The position numbers were made by a program, and so were the translations under genes. The notes below the pieces were generated by a model. That model saw nothing but the letters and a program-made list of their open reading frames with translations, did not search any database and was not told the DNA's origin. Shown in pieces: positions 15,433-23,177 of a DNA stretch of 64,000 bases. The stretch is from DATFLL01 sp035267785. GTDB taxonomy: Bacteria; Pseudomonadota; Gammaproteobacteria; DATFLL01. Position 1 is the stretch's first letter. The number at the start of each line of letters is the position of its first letter. The stretch lies in assembly GCA_035267785.1 (NCBI GenBank), contig DATFLL010000046.1:14863-78862 (forward strand), given 5' to 3'.

Positions 15433-15774
15433 TCAGACCGCCTGCGGCAGGGGCGCCGGCAGGCCGCTGCCCGCCCAGGCCTGCATACCGCCGCGCAGGT
15501 TCAAGACATTCTCGAAGCCCTGCTGCTGTAGGAACATGCAGGCCTGCGCCGAACGGGCCCCGCTGCGGCAGACGAAGACCAGGGTCTCGTCGCGGTCGAA
15601 CTCCTGGAACCGCACCGGCAGGGTGGCCAGCGGCAAATGCTCGGCCCCCGGCACGCTCCCTGAGCGGACCTCGGCGGGCTCGCGTACGTCGATGACACGG
15701 AAAGCGCCCTCCGACTGATTCTCCAGCCAGTCGGCCAGCTCAGGCGCCTGAATCTCCTTTATATTCCAATACAT
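15433..15774 (-). CDS. Single-domain rhodanese sulfurtransferase (cytoplasmic)
   Basis: This is a minimal 113-residue rhodanese. Its catalytic loop CRSGARS carries cysteine 69, with LVFV before it and a GMQAWAGSGLP end; the substrate-side motif FRVIDVREPAEV is at 26-37. It resembles GlpE- and PspE-like proteins that move sulfane sulfur. It differs from the rhodanese at 14107 in the catalytic loop and in having no extra N-terminal helix. A palindrome of the type bound by persulfide-sensing ArsR regulators lies 33 bp upstream of its start, so induction by reactive sulfur is likely. Confidence 0.92.
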   Translation of the reverse strand: MYWNIKEIQAPELADWLENQSEGAFRVIDVREPAEVRSGSVPGAEHLPLATLPVRFQEFDRDETLVFVCRSGARSAQACMFLQQQGFENVLNLRGGMQAWAGSGLPAPLPQAV

Positions 15775-15806
15775 ACCTCACTCCTGTTGCGGTTGTCCCA
15801 GGTCGC

Positions 15807-15828
15807 TATATTAGCACAGACTAATATA
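15807..15828 (-). promoter_or_regulatory. Palindromic operator before the rhodanese gene (SqrR/BigR-like)
   Basis: TATATTAG (15807-15814) and CTAATATA (15821-15828) are exact reverse complements with 6 nt between. Read as ATATTA-N8-TAATAT it has the same geometry as ATATTC-N8-GAATAT before the DsrE2 gene at 54371-54390. The persulfide-responsive repressor SqrR is reported to bind ATTC-N8-GAAT. The location 33 bp from the start codon fits a repressor site. Confidence 0.55.
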
Positions 15829-15921
15829 TCAGCCCACAGACATGGGGCGTGAAGGGCGGCATTTCAAGGGGGGAGGCGGGCCCTCGGGCATCCCGGAGCG
15901 GACCCGCACCGGGGCCCGGCG

Positions 15922-16596
15922 CTATTGTCCGGACGCGGTCGAGTGCTCGGGGGGCACCAGCGAATCCACAGCGGCCGCATAGGCGGAAGCGACTTCCTCG
16001 CGGCTGCTGGCCTCCATGCGCAGGTCCCGCAGCAGGCCGTCCTCCAGCGCGTACACCCAGCCATGGATGGTCAAGGGCTGACCGCGCTCCCAGGCGTCCT
16101 GGACCGCGGTGGTTTCGGCCACGTGGACCACCTGCTCGATGACGTTGAGCTCGCACATGCGGTTGAGCAGCTGCCGCTCGTCGGTAACCGGCCGCAGGCG
16201 AATCATGTGCTTCTGATGCACGTCCTGGACGTGGCGCAGCCAGTTGTCGATGAGGCCGAGCTTCTGGTTGCGCACGGCGGCGCGCACGCCGCCGCAGCCA
16301 TAGTGCCCGGTGACGATGATGTGGCGTACCTTGAGCACGTCGACCGCGAACTGGATGACGGACAGACAATTCAAATCGGTGTGTACCACGACGTTGGCGA
16401 CATTGCGATGCACGAACAACTCGCCCGGCAGCAGATCGACGATCTCGTTGGCCGGGACCCGGCTGTCGGCGCAGCCGATCCACAGGTACTGCGGTGCCTG
16501 CTGGCGCGAGAGTTTCTGGAAAAACTCGGGGTCGTCCTCGGTGATCGACGCGGCCCAGCGGCGGTTGTTGTCGAAAAGATGGTTCAGGGTACTCAT
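15922..16596 (-). CDS. can: Beta-class carbonic anhydrase
   Basis: This 224-residue zinc enzyme interconverts carbon dioxide and bicarbonate. Ligands and active-site residues are all visible: cysteine 42, aspartate 44 and arginine 46 in IGCADSRVPANE, and histidine 98 with cysteine 101 in VTGHYGCGGVRAA. The length and HRNVANVV motif match the Escherichia coli Can/CynT clade. In an autotroph it would supply bicarbonate to carboxylases or balance pH. There is no carboxysome or cyanase gene nearby, so its pathway is inferred. Confidence 0.96.
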   Translation of the reverse strand: MSTLNHLFDNNRRWAASITEDDPEFFQKLSRQQAPQYLWIGCADSRVPANEIVDLLPGELFVHRNVANVVVHTDLNCLSVIQFAVDVLKVRHIIVTGHYGCGGVRAAVRNQKLGLIDNWLRHVQDVHQKHMIRLRPVTDERQLLNRMCELNVIEQVVHVAETTAVQDAWERGQPLTIHGWVYALEDGLLRDLRMEASSREEVASAYAAAVDSLVPPEHSTASGQ

Positions 16597-16717
16597 GCAT
16601 CAATCCATCATCGATCCCGGCATCGAGCAGGGGATCGGCCGTTACACGAGGGGCCGGCAAGGGCCCGGCTGCCGAGAGGTTATCACAGTTGGCCGGCGCG
16701 CGGGGTCGAGCCGGCGG

Positions 16718-17248
16718 TCAACGGCGCTTGCGTCGATAGTGCAGCTTCACCAGGCCGCTCGGATAGGATTGGGCATCGACCAGGGACAGGACCTGCTCGG
16801 GCAGCGACGGCGGAAACAGCCGGATACCTTCGCCGAGCAGGGTCGGCACGACGGACAGGACGTACTCGTCGATCATGCCCGCGCGCATGAAGGTCGCAGC
16901 GAGGAAGGCGCCGCCGACCAGCCAGATGCGTTCTGCCCCCTGCGCCTTGATGTCGGCGACGACCGATGCCGGCTCTCCCTCGACGAAGTGGACGTTCTTC
17001 GAACGCGGCTTGAGCTCGCTGCGGGCGAACACGTAGCACGGTCGGCGCGGATAGGGCCATTTGGGCAGGGCCGCCATCTGCTCGTAGGTCCCCTCGCCCA
17101 TCACCAGGGCATCGACGGACGAGAAGAACTCCGCGTAACCGTAGTCTTCGTCCGGTGACTCGACCAGGGACAACCAGTCGGTGTTGCCGTCGCTGCGGGC
17201 GATGAACCCGTCGAGGCTGATCGACAAATAGAGGGTCACAGTCGCCAT
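16718..17248 (-). CDS. Dihydrofolate-reductase-like protein (RibD C-terminal family)
   Basis: The 176-residue protein belongs to the YwjB/RibD-C group of the dihydrofolate reductase superfamily. It begins MATVTLYLSISLDGFIARSDG, with VMGEGTYEQM and IWLVGGAFLAATFMRAGMID as the nucleotide-binding motifs, and ends PTLLGEGIRLFP. It probably reduces a pterin or flavin precursor with NADPH; the substrate is not known. The start is fixed by AGGAGG five bases before the ATG. Confidence 0.88.
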   Translation of the reverse strand: MATVTLYLSISLDGFIARSDGNTDWLSLVESPDEDYGYAEFFSSVDALVMGEGTYEQMAALPKWPYPRRPCYVFARSELKPRSKNVHFVEGEPASVVADIKAQGAERIWLVGGAFLAATFMRAGMIDEYVLSVVPTLLGEGIRLFPPSLPEQVLSLVDAQSYPSGLVKLHYRRKRR

Positions 17249-17392
17249 GGCTGCCTCCTGCACCCGGGCCGCCGAGGCGCCCCGCACTGGCGTGGACGCG
17301 AATCGATCAAGGTCATCGTTATGCTCCTCGTTATTGTTCTGATGGCGAGGCCTTGCCCCAGGATAGCAGATGCTCAGGCCACGCGCCCCGGC

Positions 17393-17833
17393 CTATCGGG
17401 CGCCGATACGCAGATTCGCCGTCGCCAGGTACACCTCGCGCAAGAAGAGCACAAGCCCGATAAACAGTGCAGACATGGCCGTGATGAACAACAGGGCAAT
17501 GGGCACGGACATATCGAGCGGCACGAACGATCCCAGAAACAGTACAGCGATGACCGCACAGATCAACAACGCACAGGCGGTGCACAAGCTGATGGCCCAG
17601 TTGATAAGGCGCGCTCGGCTCGACAGGATCGCCAGTTGGCGCTGAATCTCGGCCTCGTCGGGCTCGACTTCGCTCAGCAATTGTCCCTGCAGGGTGCGGC
17701 CGCGGTCGATGACCCGGCCCAGCCGGTTGGTCAACACGGCCAGCACGGCGCCGATACCGGTGAGCAGGAACACCGGCGCAACCGCGAGCTGGATCGCGTG
17801 AGCGATGGTGGTAATCGATGTGTCCGCTATCAT
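17393..17833 (-). CDS. DUF2721 inner-membrane protein
   Basis: The 146-residue protein has three membrane segments: one near residues 12-35 (AIQLAVAPVFLLTGIGAVLAVL), followed by the family motif NRLGRVIDRGRTL, and a pair at the C-terminal half around a short cytoplasmic loop. DUF2721 proteins are found across proteobacteria and cyanobacteria and have no known function. A run of G residues before the ATG at 17833 serves as ribosome site. It is 48 bp downstream of the methyltransferase on the same strand and may be co-transcribed. Confidence 0.85.
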   Translation of the reverse strand: MIADTSITTIAHAIQLAVAPVFLLTGIGAVLAVLTNRLGRVIDRGRTLQGQLLSEVEPDEAEIQRQLAILSSRARLINWAISLCTACALLICAVIAVLFLGSFVPLDMSVPIALLFITAMSALFIGLVLFLREVYLATANLRIGAR

Positions 17834-17881
17834 GGTACCCCCCCGTTCGAGATTCGGCTGTTGCACGCCGCCGTCAGGTCC

Positions 17882-18817
17882 TCAACGCTGCGCGCCTCGA
17901 TAATAATCCACGATAGCCCGCGCGGGGATCGCCTCCTCCTGGCGTGCGCCGAGGAAATACACCGCGCCTGCCGCATCGACGGCGTAGGGTTGCGGGATGA
18001 GCACATCGAACCAGCGCAGCCAGAAGAACAACAGCTTGAAGACCTTGCCGGCCGTGCGCGAGCGAAACAGACCGCGGAAGAAATAGTCGATCGACCAGAG
18101 CAGCTGCGTACCGGGGCCGCTGAGCACACCCGCATCAATGAGCTCGAAGCGGCGAAACAGGTAACGGTGCCCACTGTCGGTGAAGCGCGTGAAGTCGTAG
18201 GCGCCCTCATGGACCTGCTGCATGAACGGCGTCTCGGCATAGACGAGCCCGCCGGGCCGCAAAAGCCGGTGGGCCTCGCCGACCACCTGCACCGGGTCCA
18301 GCACGTGCTCGAGGACGGCCTGGACGATCACCGCATCGAAGCTCGCGTCGGCCAAGGGCACGGCATGCGCATCGGCGATGAACTGGATGCACTCCGACGC
18401 ATAGATATCGAACCCGACGACATCGACAACCGGGTCGTCATAAATCGCCTGCAGCCCGTTGCCGATGCTCCCGCCGCCGATGACGAGGATGCGCGGGCGA
18501 TCGGTCTTGGCCTTGAGGCGCTCCAGCAGACGCAGAACGTGACTCGCGCTGTGCTTCGCCGGCGTGGCGACCCACCGGCGCAGCCAGGACTCGCTGCGGC
18601 GGCGACGGCGCACCGGGGACGCCGCGGCGCTGGCAAGGATGCCCGTCTCGTCCAATATACTGCGGTCAAAGTCGACCACAACCGGAATGCCGTGGACACG
18701 TCGATACCGGATAGCCGTATCGGCCTCGGCGCGCAGCGTGTCGCCCTCGGCGATCAGGACGCTGCCCGTTCGCGGGCACTGCAACAGACCGATCACCTGG
18801 TCGCGGTCCATCAACAA
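17882..18817 (-). CDS. SAM-dependent methyltransferase (type 11) with Trm112-like N terminus
   Basis: The 311-residue protein starts with a short Trm112-like segment (QVIGLLQCPRTGSVLIAEGD), a fold that often precedes class I methyltransferases, although only one of the zinc cysteines remains. The catalytic domain has motif I ILVIGGGSIGNGL near residue 110, the acidic residue in VVGFDIYASE, and ADASFDAVIVQAVLEHVL before LLRPGGLVYAETPF. The C terminus has hydrophobic stretches (LLFFWLRWFDVLI) that may touch the membrane. Lipid or polysaccharide substrates are possible. It precedes the DUF2721 gene. Confidence 0.85.
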   Translation of the reverse strand: MLMDRDQVIGLLQCPRTGSVLIAEGDTLRAEADTAIRYRRVHGIPVVVDFDRSILDETGILASAAASPVRRRRRSESWLRRWVATPAKHSASHVLRLLERLKAKTDRPRILVIGGGSIGNGLQAIYDDPVVDVVGFDIYASECIQFIADAHAVPLADASFDAVIVQAVLEHVLDPVQVVGEAHRLLRPGGLVYAETPFMQQVHEGAYDFTRFTDSGHRYLFRRFELIDAGVLSGPGTQLLWSIDYFFRGLFRSRTAGKVFKLLFFWLRWFDVLIPQPYAVDAAGAVYFLGARQEEAIPARAIVDYYRGAQR

Positions 18818-18842
18818 TGGCGCGGCTCCACCGTACGAGCGC

Positions 18843-19103
18843 TCAATGCAGCCGTCCGCGGCGCGAGGGCAGGCGCCACGTGGCCGCGGCGCGGCGGTGG
18901 CGCGTCCACTCAGGGTGGCGCGCGCGCTCGCCCGAGCCGGCGGGCTGGATACCGACAGAGCCGTGGATGAAGGGAAAGCACGCTACGTCGCAGGTGCAAC
19001 GGCAACGGTAGCCTGACCGGCCGAACATGCGATCGCAGAGGGCGATGGACGCCTCGCCGTCGAGGACCGAAAGCTCGATGTGGTGCAGACCGCGGTGTCG
19101 CAT
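18843..19103 (-). pseudogene. Remnant of a VOC (glyoxalase-like) protein
   Basis: The frame starts MRHRGLHHIELSVLDGEASIALCDRMFG, which matches the first beta-alpha unit of VOC-superfamily proteins. Further on, FPFIHGSVGIQPAGSGER also fits the family order, but the metal-binding second half is missing and the end is an arginine-rich, non-conserved tail. Normal members have 120 to 150 residues; this one stops at 86. A frameshift or deletion is the likely cause. It lies just upstream of the methyltransferase. Confidence 0.45.
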
Positions 19104-19268
19104 GGACGCTCGGTGGTGGTTTTTCCGTAGGCTAGCATATGCCGGCCGCCGGTATGTCCTGTTGCGGCCAACACGCGGTATGAACCGCGCCGCGCGGCGG
19201 AGCGACTCAACCCATAGGGCAGGCCCGTTTTCAGGCCACGGTAACGTTAATCACAGGGAGAATCCCCC

Positions 19269-19901
19269 ATGTATATTCACCAACTTATCAGGGCCTGGGC
19301 ACGCATCGGTGCATCGGTAGTAGTGGTACTGGGCGTGTGCGGGGCGGGTCAGGCGGGGACGCTGTTGCGCACGGGCGGGGCCCTGCCCGGCAGCCTCAAG
19401 CCAGCGCCCAACCTCACCCTCCCGGCGCCCAAGCTCGCCATCGTCAACGCAAGCGCCGCTCTGCAGCGCCACTGCCGATCGCCCCAGCCGCTGTTCGTGG
19501 TATCGGCCGTGGTGCGAAACACGGGCGGTCCGCTCGCCGCCAACCGGGGCCATATCTATGCCTCTGAAGACTCGGGCGTTACCGACGGGCACAAGCGCCT
19601 GGTCAGTGCCGGTATCCCGCTCCCGGCCATCGGCCGCAACACCAGTGCGGTCGTGAAGATCCCGGTCCAGAGCCTGGCGCCCTACTCCGAGCTAAGCGGT
19701 GCGCACAGCCTGACCGTACATATCGTGGCGACGAGCTACTCGGGCAAGCCGGCCTTTGCCAATCCGCGTACCTATACGTTTCGGGTGCGGGTGCCGGGCG
19801 GCTTTTGTCTGTCCCGGCCCACCAGTCCGAGCGTTCGGGTGCGACCGGCGCCGAGCCTGAAGCTCAATCCGCAGCCGGAACCGCCCGCGCCTGCGCGCTA
19901 A
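19269..19901 (+). CDS. Secreted protein with proline-rich tail, CARDB-like
   Basis: The 210-residue protein has a signal peptide (to about residue 29, GAGQAG). The body (about 55-165) is beta-rich with one disulfide-capable cysteine pair (C69, late C) and the motif FVVSAVVRNTGGPLAANRG that resembles CARDB-type adhesion domains. The C terminus is low in complexity: PAPSLKLNPQPEPPAPAR. Two other secreted proteins in the window (31510-32103 and 43493-44647) carry similar proline and asparagine linkers. GGGAG precedes the start. The role may be cell-surface binding. Confidence 0.75.
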   Translation: MYIHQLIRAWARIGASVVVVLGVCGAGQAGTLLRTGGALPGSLKPAPNLTLPAPKLAIVNASAALQRHCRSPQPLFVVSAVVRNTGGPLAANRGHIYASEDSGVTDGHKRLVSAGIPLPAIGRNTSAVVKIPVQSLAPYSELSGAHSLTVHIVATSYSGKPAFANPRTYTFRVRVPGGFCLSRPTSPSVRVRPAPSLKLNPQPEPPAPAR

Positions 19902-19944
19902 AGCGCCGTAGGCGAATCGCCGGACGGGGATGGTGGAGATAAGG

Positions 19945-20097
19945 CTAAAGGATAGTCGCCAGGGCCAGCAGCCATCTGGGCCAGGGGATACCCAATACGC
20001 CCATGGTAATCATGGTCCCGGTGGCCAGCACCGCCAGAACGAACACGGCCATGCCGATGCGCTGCATGCGGGTGGAGGTCGATTGTGATGTGCTCAT
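19945..20097 (-). CDS. Small hydrophobic protein (50 aa)
   Basis: The ATG at 20097 has GAGGAATTC upstream. The 50-residue product has a polar serine/threonine lead of about 12 residues and then two short hydrophobic segments (IGMAVFVLAVLATGTMITMG and WPRWLLALATIL), probably a membrane hairpin. No family is recognised. Confidence 0.5.
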   Translation of the reverse strand: MSTSQSTSTRMQRIGMAVFVLAVLATGTMITMGVLGIPWPRWLLALATIL

Positions 20098-20215
20098 GAA
20101 TTCCTCGCTCAAAGACTTCCAGGGCCGGCGGCCATGCGCACCGGCGCCAAGGCGCATTATCGCAGCTTCTCGGCGTCCCGGGTATCGGCGAGGCGAATAA
20201 GCGGGGCAGACGATG

Positions 20216-20250
20216 CCAGTGTAGCTGAATCCAGTGCAGCTGAATCCAGT
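20216..20250. repeat. Imperfect 15-bp tandem repeat, 2.3 copies
   Basis: The unit CCAGTGTAGCTGAAT is followed by CCAGTGCAGCTGAAT (one mismatch) and the partial unit CCAGT. It lies immediately before the stop codon of the DUF2934 gene, in a non-coding region. Confidence 0.85.
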
Positions 20251-20252
20251 AC

Positions 20253-20546
20253 TCAGGCGCGCCGCGGCCCGCCCAACCTGGCCTCGATGAGGGCCTCGGC
20301 CTCGAGCCAGTGATCCAGCGAGCGACCCGGATCGAATCCGTCCTGCTCGGCGAGCCGGTAGGCGGCCTCGGCGATCATCTGGCGGCGCTGCTCGGGCGTC
20401 ACCGCAGGGGCCGCGGTGTCCGGGCGCAGCCTATGCACGCGCGCCGGGCGCTTGCGGGCATATGGGCGTGCGGGGGGCGACTCGGCGGGCTCGGCGGTTG
20501 CGGTCGACCGGGTGCTGCGCTTGGCGGTGGCGGTCTGTTTGGTCAT
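20253..20546 (-). CDS. DUF2934 protein with basic N-terminal tail
   Basis: The 97-residue protein has a disordered, lysine/alanine/threonine-rich N-terminal half (MTKQTATAKRSTRSTATAEP) and a DUF2934 motif at the C terminus: RRQMIAEAAYRLAEQDGF followed by RSLDHWLEAEALIEARL. DUF2934 is a short helical motif frequent in bacteria that face stress; its action is unknown, but the basic tail is of the kind that binds DNA. The start follows CAAGGGATA. An FNR-type promoter at 20656-20697 suggests low-oxygen induction. Confidence 0.85.
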   Translation of the reverse strand: MTKQTATAKRSTRSTATAEPAESPPARPYARKRPARVHRLRPDTAAPAVTPEQRRQMIAEAAYRLAEQDGFDPGRSLDHWLEAEALIEARLGGPRRA

Positions 20547-20655
20547 GGTAGATATCCCTTGGCTGGTATGCCAGATCGGCCCGCATAGGCTCAGGGCCGG
20601 CCTGGGCACGTTTCCTTGCCGTCGGCCCCCTTCCGGGCGCTGCGGCGACGGTCCC

Positions 20656-20697
20656 ATCATCCCCGCACCCCGGACGTCGGTTCTTGACCTGTATCAA
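20656..20697 (-). promoter_or_regulatory. FNR-type class II promoter of the DUF2934 gene
   Basis: On the minus strand TTGAT-ACAG-GTCAA (20697-20684) is followed after exactly 22 nt by GATGAT (20661-20656). The expected start near 20649 puts the box at -41.5. The box overlaps the T tract of the terminator of the sulfur operon, so the two transcription units abut closely. Confidence 0.5.
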
Positions 20698-20720
20698 AAA
20701 AATCCGGGTCCGGCCGGACC
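20696..20720 (-). terminator. Intrinsic terminator of the sulfur operon
   Basis: TCCGG and CCGGA (20716-20720 and 20703-20709 region, minus strand) form a short GC-rich stem within the self-complementary GGTCCGGCCGGACC, and seven T residues follow (20702-20696). It is directly after the cytochrome c stop at 20723. Confidence 0.6.
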
Positions 20721-20722
20721 GC

Positions 20723-21397
20723 TCAATGCAAATGTGACGCGCGTACGGTGAGAAAGGCGGCCAGACCGGCCAGTTGGGCATCCGTGAAGGGGTTGTGAAG
20801 CGCGACGGCGGGGGTTCCGTGTACGCCGCCCACCAGGCGGGCGATGAATTCGCGCTCCGGAAGCTGTCGAGCCATCTTGAACAGATCCGGCGCCGGGTTG
20901 TCTCGGCTGGGGTCGGGATGCGCGTGACAGCCCATGCACAAGTGGCGGTATATGCGCCGGCCTGCCGCCCGATCCTGCTCGGTGGCATCGGCGGCGCGCA
21001 AGCCGTGCGTATCCAAGGGATAGCGCTGGACGAGCGCGGCGCTGCCACGGGCAAGGCGTTTGAGCCGGCCGGCTTGGTGGGCTTGACGCAAGGCGTCGAC
21101 ATCGTCGAGCAGATGCGGCGACCGCCGGTCGACGGCCTGAAGATACTGGCGGGCGAGCAGCCGCAGTGAGCTGAGCGAGCCGGCGATCCGGGCCTGCAGG
21201 CCGCGTCGACGCGACGCGGTCAGCCCCGGGCGCGTCAGCACACGCGCATCGCCGGCCAGGATCTGCAGCTCGACCGCGAAACGTCGCACGGGCGGGCTGT
21301 CCTGCCGGGCGTAAAGTTCGGGACAAAAAAAGAGGACCGCGGCGGCCACAACCGCCGCGGTCAAGAGGGACACTCGGGAGTGTCTGGGAGGAAGCAA
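20723..21397 (-). CDS. Mono-heme cytochrome c, last gene of the sulfur operon
   Basis: The 224-residue protein has a signal or anchor segment (residues 10-28), a long helical linker (about 40-135), and a C-terminal class I cytochrome c domain with heme motif CMGCH at 154-158. The last part (residues 180-220, EREFIARLVGGVHGTPAVAL) gives the usual gated-pore helix. It likely accepts electrons in the periplasm. It begins three bases after the rhodanese stop, so the two are translated together, which suggests that the electrons come from a sulfur-transfer or oxidation reaction. A terminator follows. Confidence 0.88.
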   Translation of the reverse strand: MLPPRHSRVSLLTAAVVAAAVLFFCPELYARQDSPPVRRFAVELQILAGDARVLTRPGLTASRRRGLQARIAGSLSSLRLLARQYLQAVDRRSPHLLDDVDALRQAHQAGRLKRLARGSAALVQRYPLDTHGLRAADATEQDRAAGRRIYRHLCMGCHAHPDPSRDNPAPDLFKMARQLPEREFIARLVGGVHGTPAVALHNPFTDAQLAGLAAFLTVRASHLH

Positions 21398-21400
21398 ACG

Positions 21401-22321
21401 CTACTTGGCCTGGTCCTCCATGGGGAGCGACTTGTCGGCCGACCACTCCACCATGGAGCCGTCATACAGCTTGACGTTCTTGTCACCGAGCAGCTCGGCG
21501 CTGGCAAACCAGCCGAGCGAGGCCCAATGGCCAGTGTTGCAGAACGTGATCTCCTTGCCCTTCGTCGGCACGTGCGCCAGGGCGTAGAGCTTCTTGAGCT
21601 CGGCCACCGAACGGAATTTGCCGCCGTTGTTGTCCGTCAGCCAGCTCTCGGGCAGGTTGATGGCGCCGGGGATGGTGCCGTTGCGCTTGGCCTTCGGGTG
21701 GCGGTTGACGCCCATGTACTGATCGTGCGGACGGTTGTCGACCAGCATGTAGCCGTCCTTCTTGGCGCGCTCCACGTCGGCCTTGGTCGCGATCATGTCG
21801 CGGCGCAGGTGAGCGGTGAAGGTGGCCTGCTTGGGTTTGTTGTTGCCGCGTTCGAGCTTGTTGTGCTTGTCCTTGGCGTAGGCGGCAAACCCTCCGTTGA
21901 GGATGGACACGTTGTCGTGTCCCAGCACCTTGAAGGTCCAGAACACGCGCGTGGCGCTGCCCATGTCCAGCGCGTTCTTGCCGGCGGCGTAGATCACCAC
22001 GTGGGTGTTGTTGCCGATTCCCAGACCGCCGATGAGCTTCTCGAGCTTGGGCACGGGCGAGAGCTGGCCCACCACGCCATCGACCTTGCTGCGCCAGCCG
22101 TCCTTCAGATAGTTGCTGTAGACCGCGCAGGGGATGTGTCCGCGCAGATAGTCGGTGCGCGAATGGCCGTCGAGCTTGTTGCGGATATCCAGGACCACCA
22201 CGCCAGGCTTGCACGAGTTGGCCTTGACCCAGGCAACGTTTACCAGCGGCGGCGCCGAGCTGGCCGCTTGGGCTGCGCCGTATGACAACAGCAGTACTAG
22301 TGTTGCGATTAGCTTTCTCAT
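21401..22321 (-). CDS. Periplasmic two-domain rhodanese, catalytic cysteine present
   Basis: The 306-residue protein has a clear signal peptide (MRKLIATLVLLLSYGAAQAA). Two rhodanese domains follow, the first without a cysteine in its loop (VVIYAAGKNALD) and the second with CNTGHWAS, cysteine 261. This is the thiosulfate sulfurtransferase architecture: an inactive and an active domain. Unlike typical thiosulfate sulfurtransferases it has the long TGHWAS loop. It should take sulfane sulfur from thiosulfate or polysulfide in the periplasm. GAGGAG precedes the ATG at 22321. It is in the sulfur operon between a 61-residue gene and cytochrome c. Confidence 0.93.
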   Translation of the reverse strand: MRKLIATLVLLLSYGAAQAASSAPPLVNVAWVKANSCKPGVVVLDIRNKLDGHSRTDYLRGHIPCAVYSNYLKDGWRSKVDGVVGQLSPVPKLEKLIGGLGIGNNTHVVIYAAGKNALDMGSATRVFWTFKVLGHDNVSILNGGFAAYAKDKHNKLERGNNKPKQATFTAHLRRDMIATKADVERAKKDGYMLVDNRPHDQYMGVNRHPKAKRNGTIPGAINLPESWLTDNNGGKFRSVAELKKLYALAHVPTKGKEITFCNTGHWASLGWFASAELLGDKNVKLYDGSMVEWSADKSLPMEDQAK

Positions 22322-22404
22322 GTTGACTCCTCTTCGTCGTTGGCTCCACCAGGGGCTGGTCGGGCGCACGACGGTGCGCACGGCCGTTTCATCGTTGTCG
22401 TTAT

Positions 22405-22590
22405 TCAAAGCGTGAAGACCCGGTCCGAGGCCAACACCTCGTCGAGCAGCTGGTCCCAGTCCTCCTCGCTGCGCTTCGGGTCCTGCAGGTTGTAGCGGTA
22501 CACGTTGTAGAGCGGTGTCAGATGCGACACCGCATCGCTGACGGTCTCCGCATCCGGGAACAGCCCGGTCTCCAGGATGGCGATGTTCAT
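22405..22590 (-). CDS. Small acidic hypothetical protein of the sulfur operon (61 aa)
   Basis: This soluble 61-residue protein begins MNIAILETGLFPDAETVSDA and has an acidic helical end (KRSEEDWDQLLDEVLASD). The first strand and following turn suggest a small Rossmann-like fragment, but no family is recognised and there is no cysteine. It lies 10 bp below a DsrE-like gene and 83 bp above the periplasmic rhodanese, so it belongs to the operon. Confidence 0.65.
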   Translation of the reverse strand: MNIAILETGLFPDAETVSDAVSHLTPLYNVYRYNLQDPKRSEEDWDQLLDEVLASDRVFTL

Positions 22591-22600
22591 CGAATCTCCT

Positions 22601-22876
22601 TCAGATGTTGATGACGGCGTCGCACTCGACCATGGCCATGGCGAGCTCGGCCGGCTCCACCTGCTCCAGCTCGGTGCCCGCCACCGTGGTCTGCGGCACG
22701 ATGTCCGACAGCTCGAGCAGCTCGGCCTGTTCGGCGTTCTCCGCGTTCTCGGCCACCGGGCCGGTCATGAACACGAGCCGCACCTGATGGCCGAAGATCG
22801 TCAACCCCGCGGCTACCCGCATGGCCTCGGTGTGGTTGCGCCGTCCCAGCACGAGCAGTTGCTTGGTTTCGCTCAA
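22601..22876 (-). CDS. DsrE-like small sulfur-relay protein (TTG start)
   Basis: The start is the TTG at 22876, since AGGAGAAG stands at an ideal distance and the family-like strand begins directly after it (TKQLLVLGRRNHTEAMRVAAGLTIFGHQVRLVF). The 91-residue product has the DsrE/TusD fold order. The only cysteine is close to the C terminus (VECDAVINI), not in the usual DsrE position. It may serve as an adaptor rather than a sulfur carrier. It is 10 bp after the next DsrE-like gene. Confidence 0.7.
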   Translation of the reverse strand: MSETKQLLVLGRRNHTEAMRVAAGLTIFGHQVRLVFMTGPVAENAENAEQAELLELSDIVPQTTVAGTELEQVEPAELAMAMVECDAVINI

Positions 22877-22886
22877 CGGACTTCTC

Positions 22887-23177
22887 CTAAAGGCTGACGA
22901 TGTGACGGGCCTGCGCCGCCATCGCACTGTGGTTGGTTTGGCTGCCCATCTCCACTGGGCAGGGTTTGTCGTGCCGGTAGCGCTCCCACGAAAACTCGCA
23001 GGCCACCGCTTTGGCCGCGCAGCTCATCAGGTCGCGCACCTCTTCGCTGTCCAGGGCCTGCACGCCCGTGTCGGTGAAAAAACAACCCCAGGTCGTACCC
23101 CGCCGGCGGCTCGCCCGCAGCAGGGGCAAGAGCAGCGGAACGGCGTCGGGGCTCGATACCACGTACATCACGTCCAT
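22887..23177 (-). CDS. DsrE-family protein with several cysteines
   Basis: The 96-residue product begins MDVMYVVSSPDAVPLLLPLLRAS, a DsrE-type first strand and helix. Cysteines are found in WGCFFTDTG, LMSCAAKAVACEF and KPCPVEMG. The pair around residue 53-60 is placed where DsrE and TusD hold the sulfur-binding cysteine. It overlaps the preceding rhodanese-like gene by 10 bp, which indicates translational coupling. GAAAGG is its ribosome site. Confidence 0.72.
   Translation of the reverse strand: MDVMYVVSSPDAVPLLLPLLRASRRRGTTWGCFFTDTGVQALDSEEVRDLMSCAAKAVACEFSWERYRHDKPCPVEMGSQTNHSAMAAQARHIVSL

Noticed and set aside
17321..18970. Long plus-strand open frame of 549 codons
   Set aside because: It runs antisense to the DUF2721 and methyltransferase genes, both of which have family motifs, and has no recognisable composition or ribosome site.
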